NCBI RefSeq assembly: GCF_900106745.1
Contig: NZ_FNNV01000001.1
Span: 992,001-1,056,000, forward strand
Direction of reading: 5' to 3'
Origin: Paenibacillus sp. CF384
Lineage (GTDB): Bacteria; Bacillota; Bacilli; Paenibacillales; Paenibacillaceae
DNA length: 64,000 nt
The notes beneath the pieces are model-generated. The model saw only the letters and a program-made list of their open reading frames with translations, made no database searches and had not been told where the DNA came from. Of this stretch, positions 7,096-15,856 are shown piece by piece; the stretch's first letter is position 1; every line of letters starts with the position of its first letter. The position numbers and the translations under genes were made by a program.

Positions 7096-8499
7096 TTGGT
7101 GGAATTGCATTTAGCTCCAATACACTGGGTGTATCTTGCCTTTATCGTTTTTATTTTGGGTGTGCTGATCAAAAGACGAGATACGACGCTCGTTTGCGTG
7201 GTCGGCATCTTTGCGCTTGGCCTTATCGCTACTGAAAGCTTAAGCGATTCGGTGAGCGGTATTTTCAACAGCTTTATCTATGCAACTAAGGAGCTGCTCG
7301 GCACGATTTTCATCATCTCGATCATCGTTGCGATGAGCCGGATCTTGATTATTACCGGCATTAACGAAGTGATGGTAGAACCGCTTACGCGTTTCTTACG
7401 CACACCGGCTCTCGCTTTCTGGGGAATCGGATTGATTATGATGGTGACCTCGTGGTTTTTCTGGCCTTCTCCGGGCGTTGCGTTAATCGGGGCTGTATTG
7501 CTGCCGGTTGCCGTCCGTGTCGGACTTCCGGCGCTTGGTGCTGCAATGGCGATGAACCTGTTCGGTCATGGCATTGCACTATCCGGTGATTATATCATTC
7601 AAGGTGCGCCGAAGCTGACCGCCGATGCAGCAGGATTATCCGTTACCAGTGTCATGCAGGCAAGCGTGCCGCTTGTCATTGTAATGGGAGTAGTGACCAC
7701 GCTTACAGCCTTCTGGATGATGCGCAGAGATATGCGAACAGGCAAATGGAGAGATGGACTGATCGCGGCAAATACGAATCCCGTAAATTCAATAACCGAA
7801 GATCGAGTCAGCATGCCGGCGACATGGAAGAAGACGCTCGCCATTCTCATTCCGCTCTTGTTTATTGTCGATGTCGTCGCGATGTTCGTGCTCAATCTCC
7901 AAGGAGGCGATGCGACGGCCTTAATCGGAGGTACAGCCGTGTTTATTCTGATCCTCGTCACGATGCTGGCCCATCGCAACAAAGGATTGGAGCAGACGAC
8001 CGCGTACCTCATCGAGGGCTTTCAGTTTGGATTCAAAGTATTTGGTCCCGTTATTCCAATCGCAGCCTTCTTCTACTTGGGAGACTCGGCGTTCACCGCA
8101 CTGTTCGGCGGGGGGCTGCCGGAAGGATCGCATGGCATTGTGAATGACCTAGGCGTGGCACTCGCCAATCACGTACCGCTTAATCAAGCAATCGGGTCGG
8201 TTACGCTTGCAGTCACCGGCGCCATTACCGGCCTTGACGGCTCCGGTTTCTCAGGGATATCGCTTGCCGGCTCGATTGCGCAGCTCTTCGCATCCGCAAT
8301 CGGCTCCGGTGCGGCAACGCTCACTGCACTCGGCCAGGTTGCTGCCATATGGGTCGGCGGAGGCACTTTGATCCCTTGGGCCCTCATTCCCGCTGCAGCC
8401 ATTTGCGGTGTCGATCCGTTCGAACTCGCTCGCCGCAACTTAAAGCCGGTTATGTTCGGGCTGGCTGTGACGACGATCGTTGCGATGTTCATCGTGTAA
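7096..8499 (+). CDS. Polytopic membrane transporter of unidentified family
   Basis: 467 residues with about 11-12 hydrophobic spans. It is hairpin-rich, with conserved-looking loops: SWFFWPSPGVALIG, MNLFGHGIALSGDYIIQGAPKL near the middle, and GLDGSGFSGISLAGS with GGGTLIPWALIPAAAICGVDPFEL near the C-terminus. The paired Gly/Ser-rich re-entrant-like loops recall ion-transporter superfamily carriers (NhaC, DcuC, CitMHS-like), but I do not recognise the family. Start is TTG at 7096, or GTG at 7099, after AAAGGGTGA. One of few plus-strand genes, it stands alone and is followed by a strong terminator. Substrate unknown. Confidence 0.65.
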   Translation: MVELHLAPIHWVYLAFIVFILGVLIKRRDTTLVCVVGIFALGLIATESLSDSVSGIFNSFIYATKELLGTIFIISIIVAMSRILIITGINEVMVEPLTRFLRTPALAFWGIGLIMMVTSWFFWPSPGVALIGAVLLPVAVRVGLPALGAAMAMNLFGHGIALSGDYIIQGAPKLTADAAGLSVTSVMQASVPLVIVMGVVTTLTAFWMMRRDMRTGKWRDGLIAANTNPVNSITEDRVSMPATWKKTLAILIPLLFIVDVVAMFVLNLQGGDATALIGGTAVFILILVTMLAHRNKGLEQTTAYLIEGFQFGFKVFGPVIPIAAFFYLGDSAFTALFGGGLPEGSHGIVNDLGVALANHVPLNQAIGSVTLAVTGAITGLDGSGFSGISLAGSIAQLFASAIGSGAATLTALGQVAAIWVGGGTLIPWALIPAAAICGVDPFELARRNLKPVMFGLAVTTIVAMFIV

Positions 8500-8505
8500 A
8501 TAAAT

Positions 8506-8543
8506 AAGGCATAACCGGCTGATGATCGGCCGGTTATGCCTTT
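8506..8543 (+). terminator. Rho-independent terminator after transporter gene
   Basis: A 14-bp stem, AAGGCATAACCGGC with GCCGGTTATGCCTT, is followed by a T-rich tail on the plus strand just after the stop codon. Confidence 0.9.
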
Positions 8544-8647
8544 TGATTTCGCTGGAATTTATGCTTTGACAAATGCATAGCCATCCCACTTGAATGTACG
8601 ATTTTTTACTTGCCGCGCACTCAAATTCACTCTCCAAAATAATTATA

Positions 8648-8676
8648 TTGACTTATTAATTATTTTGTGGTATAAT
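8648..8676 (+). promoter_or_regulatory. Sigma-A promoter for the MBL-fold gene
   Basis: TTGACT (8648-8653) and TATAAT (8671-8676) are separated by exactly 17 bases, about 70 bp upstream of the start codon. Confidence 0.85.
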
Positions 8677-8748
8677 TAAAAATTTATGTTTACAATAATT
8701 ATTTCTTACGATATCATACTCCTTATCTTACTTAATGGAGGGATATCC

Positions 8749-9501
8749 GTGTTTATCGATAAAGGAATTGCCATGCTTGAAATCACTGCTACCGTCATGG
8801 GCAGGCAGGATACTTTACATCCCGTTTTGATATGGAATGAATCCACGGCAGTCCTCATTGACACCTGCTATCCCGGTCAGCTTCCACTCATTCAAGAAGC
8901 ATTAAACCAGATCGGGGTTCCCCTTCAGCAACTGACCGATATTATCCTCACGCATCAAGACATCGATCATATCGGCAGTCTTCCAACCCTGCTTCAGACA
9001 TCCGAATCCCCACTTCAAGTGTGGGCCTCAAGAATGGAGCAGCCTTATATTCAAGGAGAGAAAATGCTCATCAAAATCTCGCAAGCTGCCATTGAACAAG
9101 CTGTTCGTTCACTCCCGCCCGAGGTGCCGGAAGAGAAACGTCAAGCATTCCGATATGCCCTGGAGCATCCGCCCAAAGGGAAAGTCACACAGCTAATTGG
9201 CTACGGCGACGGAAACCGCTTCTCCGCGTTAGACGGTCTGCTCATACTCGACACTCCCGGCCACACGCCTGGTCATATTAGCCTCTTTCATGAAGCAAGC
9301 CGTACGTTGATTGCGGGGGATGCCCTTATTCTTCAAGATGGCACGCTGCGAATTGCCGATTCACGTTTGAACACTGACAACGACGCCGCTCTTCGTTCCT
9401 TGGAGCAATTCCTCTCCTATCCGATCGACCAGGTTATTTGCTACCATGGCGGTTTGTTCCGCGGAGATGTCCAAGCCCAGCTGCGATCCTTGATTGGCTA
9501 A
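8749..9501 (+). CDS. Metallo-beta-lactamase-fold hydrolase
   Basis: 250 residues from a GTG start with GGAGGG six bases upstream; an upstream ATG in the same frame lies next to the promoter and lacks a ribosome binding site. Metal ligands of the MBL fold are present: THQDIDHIG (the first His-x-His-x-Asp-His motif, with Gln-Asp replacing the middle His), TPGHTPGH, GDALI and CYHGG near the C-terminus. The first motif is THQDIDH rather than THxHxDH, a common variant in hydrolases of the Bacillus YflN/glyoxalase II-like group. The reaction is unknown. It is a single gene between its own promoter and a shared terminator. Confidence 0.8.
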   Translation: MFIDKGIAMLEITATVMGRQDTLHPVLIWNESTAVLIDTCYPGQLPLIQEALNQIGVPLQQLTDIILTHQDIDHIGSLPTLLQTSESPLQVWASRMEQPYIQGEKMLIKISQAAIEQAVRSLPPEVPEEKRQAFRYALEHPPKGKVTQLIGYGDGNRFSALDGLLILDTPGHTPGHISLFHEASRTLIAGDALILQDGTLRIADSRLNTDNDAALRSLEQFLSYPIDQVICYHGGLFRGDVQAQLRSLIG

Positions 9502-9507
9502 TAAAAA

Positions 9508-9550
9508 AACGGGAGCCGGATACATGAACATCATGCACCCGATTCCCGTT
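9508..9550. terminator. Bidirectional terminator between convergent genes
   Basis: The outer arms AACGGGA and TCCCGTT and further inner pairing form a long imperfect hairpin between the MBL-fold gene (+) and zur (-). Seven A residues at its left edge make a T run on the minus strand. It overlaps the zur stop region. Confidence 0.7.
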
Positions 9551-10016
9551 GGCAGACCTCGCAGACGCCGTATACTTCAAATCGGTGATTCATAATCTTG
9601 AACGAACCCGGCAGATCAAGCGGCTGGTCCATCGGACAATATTCGAAAGTAAGTGTCTTCTCGCAATTGATGCAAATCAAATGATGATGATGATGAGACA
9701 GGCAGCTCACGCGGAACTTCAAGCCCCCATCCATAAAATAAAACTGCTCCAGCGCACCCATCTCGCTCAGCAGACGCAAATTACGGTAAACCGTATCGAA
9801 GCTCACGCTCGGATAAGCGCGCGACATATGGTCATATACGTCCTTCGGAGACAAATACCCCTCCGTCTTCGCGAAAATCTCAGCCAGCTCTCTGCGCTGC
9901 TCGGTAATGCGCCAGCCGCTTTGCGACATGATTTCAATCATTTGCTTAACGGTATCTTGCGATTTATGAGCATCCGAATGGTTATGAGTATGGGAATGGG
10001 AATGAAGTTCTGACAT
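9531..10016 (-). CDS. zur: Zinc uptake regulator Zur (Fur family)
   Basis: 161 residues. It has an N-terminal winged helix (WRITEQRRELAEIF, then SFDTVYRNLRLL as recognition helix), the metal-binding HHHHHLICINCEK region, and two CxxC pairs: CINC here and CEVC at the C-terminus. The end ...FKIMNHRFEVYGVCEVC and the CPMD segment resemble B. subtilis Zur more than Fur or PerR. Zur represses zinc importers when zinc is bound. The start at 10016 has AAGGA nine bases upstream. The N-terminus is a His-rich tail (HSHSHTHNHSDAH), not usual in the family, which may bind extra metal. No zinc transporter genes are adjacent. Confidence 0.85.
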   Translation of the reverse strand: MSELHSHSHTHNHSDAHKSQDTVKQMIEIMSQSGWRITEQRRELAEIFAKTEGYLSPKDVYDHMSRAYPSVSFDTVYRNLRLLSEMGALEQFYFMDGGLKFRVSCLSHHHHHLICINCEKTLTFEYCPMDQPLDLPGSFKIMNHRFEVYGVCEVCQRESGA

Positions 10017-10120
10017 CGATAAACGTCCTTCCAATATTCCGAAGGTTCACGCTGTTACAGCTGCTATTTCGGAAGTGATATCCTTAGTTTAGCATATTTC
10101 GATAGTATGACATAGCATGA

Positions 10121-10148
10121 AAGAGAGCAGCCAAGCGGCTGCTCTCTT
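10121..10148 (-). terminator. Hairpin terminator after dehydratase-like gene
   Basis: A perfect 12-bp stem AAGAGAGCAGCC / GGCTGCTCTCTT with a 4-nt loop lies 16 bp after the stop codon of the downstream-ending gene. The T tail is short. Confidence 0.7.
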
Positions 10149-10164
10149 CACGACCTATTCGTAA

Positions 10165-11265
10165 TCACGTTTCATATTGCACAATCTGCGAAACGCTGAC
10201 ATCGCGCATCGGCGCGCCTTGCAACCAAGCCGCATACCAGTCCGCCGTGAGCTGAGCAGTCAGCTGGGCATCCCAGCGGGGCCGCCAGCCTAGGCGAGAA
10301 GCAGCCTTCGTCGTGTCGAGCAGCATCGGCGCTGCCGCATCCGTATGCTGCCGCTCCCTTGATGCGCCTGCAGCTCCGCCGCCGGCAGGCACTGCCGCCT
10401 GGCCGCCGAGGCGAGCGCGCAGCGCCTCGGCCAGCCAGGTCGAGGTCCGCGCTTCGCATGTGCGCGGACCCAGGTTCCACGCCTCGGCGAAATCGCCGCC
10501 GCCGGGCGGGAACAGCCGCTGCGCGAGCGCGAGGCAGCCCGCGAGCGCTTCAAGCACGTGCAGCCATGGCCGGAAGCCGCTCGGCCATGGCTGCTGGTTC
10601 TGGCGCGCTGCGCGCTCGCCGGCCGCGGCGCGCACGCAGTCCGGCACGAGGCGGCCGCTCGCGAAGTCGCCGCCGCCGATGAGATGGCCCGCGCGGACGG
10701 TCGCAACCGCGGGCCCGTCAGCACTTCCGGCGAAGTACGCGCGCCGGAAGGCGGACACGACAAGCTCCGCGCATGCTTTGCTCGCGGAGCCGGGCTCCGC
10801 TCCGCCGAGGCCGTCGGCTTCGCGGTAGCCGAGCACCCAATCGCGCGGCGCGTAACAATCCGCCGCGGTCAAAGCCACTACAGCGCGGATCGGGTGATCC
10901 TCGTGTACGATACGCACCGCATCCAGCAGCGCAGCTGTCCCAGCAACATTGACATCAAAGATTTCAACCGTACTATGCTTCCCTTGATGTTCGGATTGTC
11001 CTGCCAAATGAAACACCACTTCCGGCTTCGCATCCCTCAGTGCGGCCGTAAGCTTCTCGGTATCCCGTATATCGCCTCTCGTCCATGGAATGATGTGCTC
11101 AAGTCCACACAGACGGTACATCGACGGCGTAGTCGGCAATTCATCGCTGTAGCCTGTTACAACCGCCCCTAAGCGGTGCAGCCATAAGCTAAGCCATGTT
11201 CCCACGAAACCCGTATGCCCCGTCACAAACACCTGTCTACCTTGCCAAAACGAATAATCCGGCAT
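10165..11265 (-). CDS. NAD-dependent nucleotide-sugar dehydratase homologue (CDP-glucose 4,6-dehydratase-like), catalytic residues lost
   Basis: 366 residues, the usual length of an extended short-chain dehydrogenase. Residues 16-22 (GHTGFVG) form the NAD-binding turn. The middle aligns with CDP-glucose 4,6-dehydratase (RfbG): VLGYREAD and SKACAELVVSAFRR are recognisable. The catalytic Tyr-x3-Lys reads GSASK, with Gly159 where Tyr is expected, and the preceding TTDKxY-type motif reads TAADCY. Either the enzyme is inactive as a dehydratase or it has taken another role. About 10350-10830 is extremely GC-rich and Ala/Arg/Gly-rich, unlike the genes around it. No sugar-pathway neighbours are visible. 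Confidence 0.75.
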   Translation of the reverse strand: MPDYSFWQGRQVFVTGHTGFVGTWLSLWLHRLGAVVTGYSDELPTTPSMYRLCGLEHIIPWTRGDIRDTEKLTAALRDAKPEVVFHLAGQSEHQGKHSTVEIFDVNVAGTAALLDAVRIVHEDHPIRAVVALTAADCYAPRDWVLGYREADGLGGAEPGSASKACAELVVSAFRRAYFAGSADGPAVATVRAGHLIGGGDFASGRLVPDCVRAAAGERAARQNQQPWPSGFRPWLHVLEALAGCLALAQRLFPPGGGDFAEAWNLGPRTCEARTSTWLAEALRARLGGQAAVPAGGGAAGASRERQHTDAAAPMLLDTTKAASRLGWRPRWDAQLTAQLTADWYAAWLQGAPMRDVSVSQIVQYET

Positions 11266-11487
11266 CGCTGTCCTGTCATCCTCTCCGCTTTCCTAGGGTG
11301 AAGCCCACTCACACAGCCATGACACAGCTTATGCAACTTCGCCCTATTTCGTTTACGGATAAGCATGCGCTTAACACAGCAGCAGCCTCACGCATCACAC
11401 CGCTGTAAGCGACTATTCCTCTTTCCGTCCTATTCCCCACCATTTCACTCTGGCGGAGCAATCAAGCGTGTCCGGGAACAAAAAAAA

Positions 11488-11510
11488 CCGCAGGTCATGA
11501 AGACCCGCGG
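11488..11510 (-). terminator. Terminator overlapping the dnaD stop codon
   Basis: CCGCGGGTC and GACCTGCGG pair with one G-U wobble and a 5-nt loop, followed by seven or more T residues on the minus strand. The stop codon of dnaD lies inside the stem. Confidence 0.85.
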
Positions 11511-12325
11511 CCACCGCGAAATTTCTGTGTATGTGCTTTGGCTTCATCGGTGTTGGTCACCCGGTTGCGGCTCCATTCAATGAGAATGCGGTCGATATAG
11601 CGAAAATGCAGCTTACCGGCGAAGACCGACTCCTTAAGTGCGAATCGGATCAACTCGTCCGGATAACGATCTTGATCCACCCACGCGCTGATCGTCTCGC
11701 ATTCCATCGGAGATAGCGGTCTGCCGAATTCTTGCTCGAATACAGAAAATAAATCCGATTGCTTCGGCCACTCGCCTGCTACCCCGGCATGCGCTCCGCC
11801 AGCACCTGCTCCTACGCCGCCGGAACCCGCTCCACCAGCCATATATCCACCTGATGCTCCTAAACCCGCTCCTGCGCCTGAAACCGCTCCAGCACCGGAA
11901 CCAACCCCGACGCTCGCAGCGCGCTGCAGCTCCCGATCATTCTCAAACGTCAATCGCGCCTCTTCGGCCAGCCATTCCGCGCTGCGGATAATGAAGCCGT
12001 TCCAGTTGTAGCGTTCGAATTGCATGCCGCTCACCGGGTCGATTTCCTCATCGATGGCGAGCAGCTCTTCCTTCATCAAGCGGCTAAGCAGCTGATGCGC
12101 TGCATTGGGCAGAATGCCGAGCCGCTCGGCCAGCTGCTCCGGCGTCGGAAAATCGATGCCTTCGACCTGGCGGTACGTCATAAGCTGCAGCATAAGCAGC
12201 ATCTCCGTATCCGTCAGCCCGATGCCGCGATAAGCACGGAGCAGACCGGCCGGCACCACGACGCCGCCGCCGTTCATGGCGGCAGCCATTCCGCGTGCGT
12301 AGGCCTTCCACATTTCGGTTTTCAC
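11495..12325 (-). CDS. dnaD: Replication initiation protein DnaD
   Basis: 276 residues. The N-terminal winged-helix domain (about 20-125: GLLRAYRGIGLTDTEMLLML, PTPEQLAERLGI) and C-terminal DnaB_2/DnaD domain (about 190-262: LFSVFEQEFGRPLSPMECET, YIDRILIEW) are joined by a linker of about 45 residues made almost only of Gly, Ala and Ser (about 139-184). DnaD loads the replicative helicase at oriC and at restart sites in Firmicutes. It starts at GTG after GGAGGACGAACG. It follows asnS by 24 bp, as in B. subtilis. The low-complexity linker is much longer and more Gly/Ala-rich than in B. subtilis DnaD. Confidence 0.9.
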   Translation of the reverse strand: MKTEMWKAYARGMAAAMNGGGVVVPAGLLRAYRGIGLTDTEMLLMLQLMTYRQVEGIDFPTPEQLAERLGILPNAAHQLLSRLMKEELLAIDEEIDPVSGMQFERYNWNGFIIRSAEWLAEEARLTFENDRELQRAASVGVGSGAGAVSGAGAGLGASGGYMAGGAGSGGVGAGAGGAHAGVAGEWPKQSDLFSVFEQEFGRPLSPMECETISAWVDQDRYPDELIRFALKESVFAGKLHFRYIDRILIEWSRNRVTNTDEAKAHTQKFRGGRGSS

Positions 12326-12349
12326 CGTTCGTCCTCCCTCCCCTTGCGC

Positions 12350-13645
12350 TTACGGATACAGACGGTACAGCAAACGAGGGAACGGAATCGTTTCACGCAC
12401 ATGCTCCAAACCGCAGATCCATGCCACTGTACGCTCAAGGCCCAGTCCGAAGCCGGAATGAGGCACTGTGCCGTATTTGCGCAGGTCCAGGTACCATTGG
12501 TACGCTTCTGTCGACAATTCATGCTCAGAGAAGCGCTCTGCCAGCAGCTCCGGATCGTCGATCCGCTGCGAACCGCCGATAATCTCGCCATACCCTTCTG
12601 GCGCGATCATATCCGCACAAAGGACAACCTCCGGACGGTTCGGATCCGGCTTCATATAGAACGCTTTGAACGATGCCGGATAATGGGTGATGAACACCGG
12701 TCGATCATAGCTCTCCGCGATTGCTGTTTCATGCGGCGCCCCGAAATCTTCGCCCCACTTAATTTCATGCTTGTTCTCCTGCAAGAAATCGATCGCCTGG
12801 TCATACGTAATACGCGGGAACGGCGCTACGATATTCTCCAGCTTGCTGATATCGCGGCCAATCGTTTCAAGCTCCTTACGGCAGTTTTTAACGACATTTT
12901 GCACCACGAAAGAAACGAATTGCTCCTGCACGCGCAAATTTTCTTCATGATCCACGAACGCCATCTCGGGCTCGATCATCCAGAATTCGATCAAATGACG
13001 GCGAGTCTTCGATTTCTCAGCACGGAACGTCGGGCCGAAGGAATACACTTTGCCAAGCGCCATCGCTGCGGCTTCCATGTACAGCTGCCCGCTCTGCGTC
13101 AAATAAGCATCCTCATCAAAATATTTCGTGTGGAACAGGTTCGTCGTGCCTTCGCAAGAAGAAGGCGTCAGAATTGGCGGATCCACGAGCGTAAATTGGC
13201 GATCGTCAAAGAACTGCTGAATCGAGCGGATAATTTCCGCACGAATAACGAGAATAGCCCGCTGCTTCGGCGAACGCAGCCATAAGTGACGGCGATCCAT
13301 CAAGAAGTCGACGCCATGCTCCTTCGGCGTGATCGGATAGTCCTGCGCAATTTGAATCACTTCGATATCTTCAACGGTTAGCTCGTAGCCGGATTGACTG
13401 CGCGGCTCCTCACGCACGATGCCTTTCACGTAAAGGGAGCTCTCCTGCGTCAATTCCTTCGCGGAATTCCAGATCGTTTCCTCGATTTCACTTTTTACAA
13501 CGACACCTTGCACATAACCTGTTCCATCGCGCAGCTGTAGAAATTGGATTTTACCGCTGGAGCGTTTCCCGTTTAGCCAGCAGCCAATCCATACGGATTG
13601 TCCGGCATGATCCTTTAATTGTCCGATCGTCGTTAATGTTTTCAT
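12350..13645 (-). CDS. asnS: Asparaginyl-tRNA synthetase
   Basis: 431 residues, the family length. An N-terminal OB-fold anticodon-binding domain ([20 protein letters not shown] near residue 15) precedes a class II catalytic core. Motif 2 is visible as [21 protein letters not shown] and motif 3 as [15 protein letters not shown] close to the C-terminus. It charges tRNA-Asn. It lies upstream of dnaD as in B. subtilis. The usual neighbour aspB is not here; acetate kinase and a hydroxyacyl-CoA dehydrogenase precede it instead. Confidence 0.95.
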   Translation of the reverse strand: MKTLTTIGQLKDHAGQSVWIGCWLNGKRSSGKIQFLQLRDGTGYVQGVVVKSEIEETIWNSAKELTQESSLYVKGIVREEPRSQSGYELTVEDIEVIQIAQDYPITPKEHGVDFLMDRRHLWLRSPKQRAILVIRAEIIRSIQQFFDDRQFTLVDPPILTPSSCEGTTNLFHTKYFDEDAYLTQSGQLYMEAAAMALGKVYSFGPTFRAEKSKTRRHLIEFWMIEPEMAFVDHEENLRVQEQFVSFVVQNVVKNCRKELETIGRDISKLENIVAPFPRITYDQAIDFLQENKHEIKWGEDFGAPHETAIAESYDRPVFITHYPASFKAFYMKPDPNRPEVVLCADMIAPEGYGEIIGGSQRIDDPELLAERFSEHELSTEAYQWYLDLRKYGTVPHSGFGLGLERTVAWICGLEHVRETIPFPRLLYRLYP

Positions 13646-13697
13646 CGTTCTTTTCCGCCCTTTCCGTCTATACGGATCTACTTATTCCATTCATCAT

Positions 13698-14897
13698 CTA
13701 TTCTTTCACGATCTCATACGTATCTCTTGCAATCAATAGCTCTTCATTCGTCGGAACGACAAGCACGCTGACGCGTGAGCCATCCTTCGTAATATACCGC
13801 ACTTCCTTCGATCGCTCTGCGTTGCGTTCTTCATCGAGCTCGATCCCAAGGAACGTCAACTGCTCGCAGACCGCTTTACGGACGGCAACGGAATTCTCGC
13901 CGACACCGGCTGTAAACACGACCGCATCCAAGCCATTCATGCCGGCCGCATAGGCACCGATATACTTGCGAAGGCGGTAGGTATACATATCGAAAGCCAG
14001 CTTCGCATGCTTATCGCCTTCTTCCATCGCGGTCACGATTTCACGCATATCGCTGCTGATGCCGCTGATGGCCATGAGTCCGCTATGTTTATTAAGCATA
14101 GAGTTCACTTCATTCAGCGTCAGTTCTTCTTTGTTCATCGTAAAAGGTACGATTGCCGGATCCAAATCCCCGCTCCGCGTCCCCATCATCAGCCCTTCAA
14201 GCGGCGTTAATCCCATACTGGTGTCAAAGGACTGCCCGTTCAGAATGGCCGTGCAGCTGGCGCCGTTGCCGATGTGGCAGGTTACGATCTTCAGCTCGTT
14301 CAGCGGCTTGCCAAGCTTCTGCGCGGCCAGCTTGCTTACATAGTTATGCGAAGTGCCGTGGAAGCCGTAACGTCTGATTTTGTGGCGACGGTACAGCACC
14401 ATAGGGATGGGATACAAGAACGTCTCTATCGGCATGGATTGGTGGAACGCCGTATCGAATACGACAACCTGCGGCACATCCGGCAGGTTCAATTCAACGG
14501 CAGTAATGCCCATCATCGCCGGCGGATTATGAAGCGGCGCCAAGTCGAACAACCGCCTGATTTCTTTCTTCACATCCACGGTAACGAGGGTAGATTGTTT
14601 GAAGCTCTCGCCGCCGTGGACCACCCGATGACCGACGGCCTTGATTTCATCCAACGATTTCAATACGCCATGTTCGCGATGGATCAATATATTGCTGACT
14701 TTGCGAACAGCTTCATTGTGATCGAGAATTTCACTAACCCGATTCACCTCAATACCGCCTGTCGGTTCATGGGTCAGAATCGAATCATCCATGCCGATTC
14801 GCTCTACGCGGCCTTGGGCGAGAACCGATTCATCCTCCATGTTGTACAACTGATATTTCAACGAAGAGCTGCCTGCATTCATAACGAGAATGATCAT
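13698..14897 (-). CDS. ackA: Acetate kinase
   Basis: 399 residues. It starts MIILVMNAGSSSLKYQL, the N-terminal phosphate-binding motif, and has GHRVVHGGESF, then VVFDTAFHQSMP and HLGNG-type CHIGNGASCTAILNG, and ends with AGVGENS and the conserved glutamate region. It interconverts acetyl phosphate plus ADP and acetate plus ATP. It overlaps hbd by 4 bp, so the two are coupled. The pairing places acetate overflow with acyl-CoA metabolism. No pta is in the window. Confidence 0.95.
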   Translation of the reverse strand: MIILVMNAGSSSLKYQLYNMEDESVLAQGRVERIGMDDSILTHEPTGGIEVNRVSEILDHNEAVRKVSNILIHREHGVLKSLDEIKAVGHRVVHGGESFKQSTLVTVDVKKEIRRLFDLAPLHNPPAMMGITAVELNLPDVPQVVVFDTAFHQSMPIETFLYPIPMVLYRRHKIRRYGFHGTSHNYVSKLAAQKLGKPLNELKIVTCHIGNGASCTAILNGQSFDTSMGLTPLEGLMMGTRSGDLDPAIVPFTMNKEELTLNEVNSMLNKHSGLMAISGISSDMREIVTAMEEGDKHAKLAFDMYTYRLRKYIGAYAAGMNGLDAVVFTAGVGENSVAVRKAVCEQLTFLGIELDEERNAERSKEVRYITKDGSRVSVLVVPTNEELLIARDTYEIVKE

Positions 14898-15769
14898 ACT
14901 CGGCCTCCATCTTTATCGTAACTGAAGAAGCCGGCGCCGCTTTTCACGCCGAGCTGCCCGCCTCGCACCATTTTCTTCAGAATGAAGGATGGCCTGTACT
15001 TGAGCTCCCCATATTCTCGGAACATCCGCTCAAGGGCCGCCAGCACCGCGTCGAGACCGAATCGATCCGCCATCTCGAATGGCCCATGCTGGAACGAATA
15101 GCCAATGCGCATGGCGCTGTCTATATCGTCCGCCGAGGCGACTCCTTCCTCAAGCACATGCAACGCCTCGTTTATGAACAGGCAGATAAGCCGCGTAGTG
15201 ACGAATCCGGGCGACTCGAACACCATGACGCCTTTCTTATGTATCGTATCCTCGACAAAATGTTTGGTTTGCTCGAAGGTTTCATCTGAGGTTTTGAGAC
15301 CGCGCACGATCTCTACCAAATCCGTCTTGCTGACCGGATAGACAAAATGCATGCCGATTACACGCTCCGGATGGTTCGTCACACTTGCAAGCTCGGTTAA
15401 GCTTAGTGTTGACGTATTGCTCGCCAGAATAACCTGCGGCGCGCAAATTTGATCCAGCTGCTTGAAGATGTCCAGCTTGCTGTCCAAATCCTCCGTAATC
15501 GTCTCAATGACAAGCTCGCATTCAGCCAAATCGGAAAGCTGCTCCATCGGATGAATCCGGTTCATAACCAGCTTCTTCTCCGCTGACGTAAGCGCCCAAC
15601 GCTCCATCTGCTTGTCTAAGCTTTGTTCAATCATGCTGATCGCATGATCCAATCGTGTTTGGTCTTGTTCTACCATGTAGACCTCAAGACCGTTAAAGGC
15701 CAGCATTTCACAAATGCCCTGCCCCATCGTACCAGCGCCAACGACGCCTGCTTTACGTACCGCTGTCAA
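14894..15769 (-). CDS. hbd: 3-hydroxybutyryl-CoA dehydrogenase
   Basis: 291 residues. An N-terminal Rossmann fold (VVGAGTMGQGICEMLAFNG) is followed by SNTSTLSLTELAS, the catalytic His region IGMHFVYPVSKTDLVEIVRG, and a C-terminal 3HCDH domain with GFVTTRLICLFINEALHVLEEG. It oxidises (S)-3-hydroxyacyl-CoA with NAD, probably C4 substrates (MmgB-like). It is the first gene of an operon with ackA. The gene before it, the FtsH-like protease, is separated by a terminator. Confidence 0.9.
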   Translation of the reverse strand: MTAVRKAGVVGAGTMGQGICEMLAFNGLEVYMVEQDQTRLDHAISMIEQSLDKQMERWALTSAEKKLVMNRIHPMEQLSDLAECELVIETITEDLDSKLDIFKQLDQICAPQVILASNTSTLSLTELASVTNHPERVIGMHFVYPVSKTDLVEIVRGLKTSDETFEQTKHFVEDTIHKKGVMVFESPGFVTTRLICLFINEALHVLEEGVASADDIDSAMRIGYSFQHGPFEMADRFGLDAVLAALERMFREYGELKYRPSFILKKMVRGGQLGVKSGAGFFSYDKDGGRV

Positions 15770-15820
15770 CGTTCACACCTCCATAGTTCTGTGTCTATTA
15801 TACATATTTTTAAATCAAAT

Positions 15821-15847
15821 AAGAAGGCGGAGGGGCTCCGCCTTCTT
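15821..15847 (-). terminator. Terminator after the FtsH-like gene
   Basis: A perfect 12-bp stem AAGAAGGCGGAG / CTCCGCCTTCTT with a 3-nt loop lies 9 bp after the stop codon. The tail ATTTGATTT is T-rich but interrupted. Confidence 0.75.
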
Positions 15848-15856
15848 GGTCATCCA

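Noticed and set aside
10037-10074. TTCCGAA/TTCGGAA inverted repeat upstream of zur as a Zur box
   Set aside because: It does not match the Zur consensus TCGTAATNATTACGA and the arms are 24 bp apart; it may be a coincidence or another operator.
10172-10828. Several long open frames on both strands in the GC-rich part of the dehydratase gene
   Set aside because: High GC removes stop codons in all frames; the products are Arg/Ala-rich with no motif, and only the minus-strand frame has an NAD motif and a ribosome-appropriate start.
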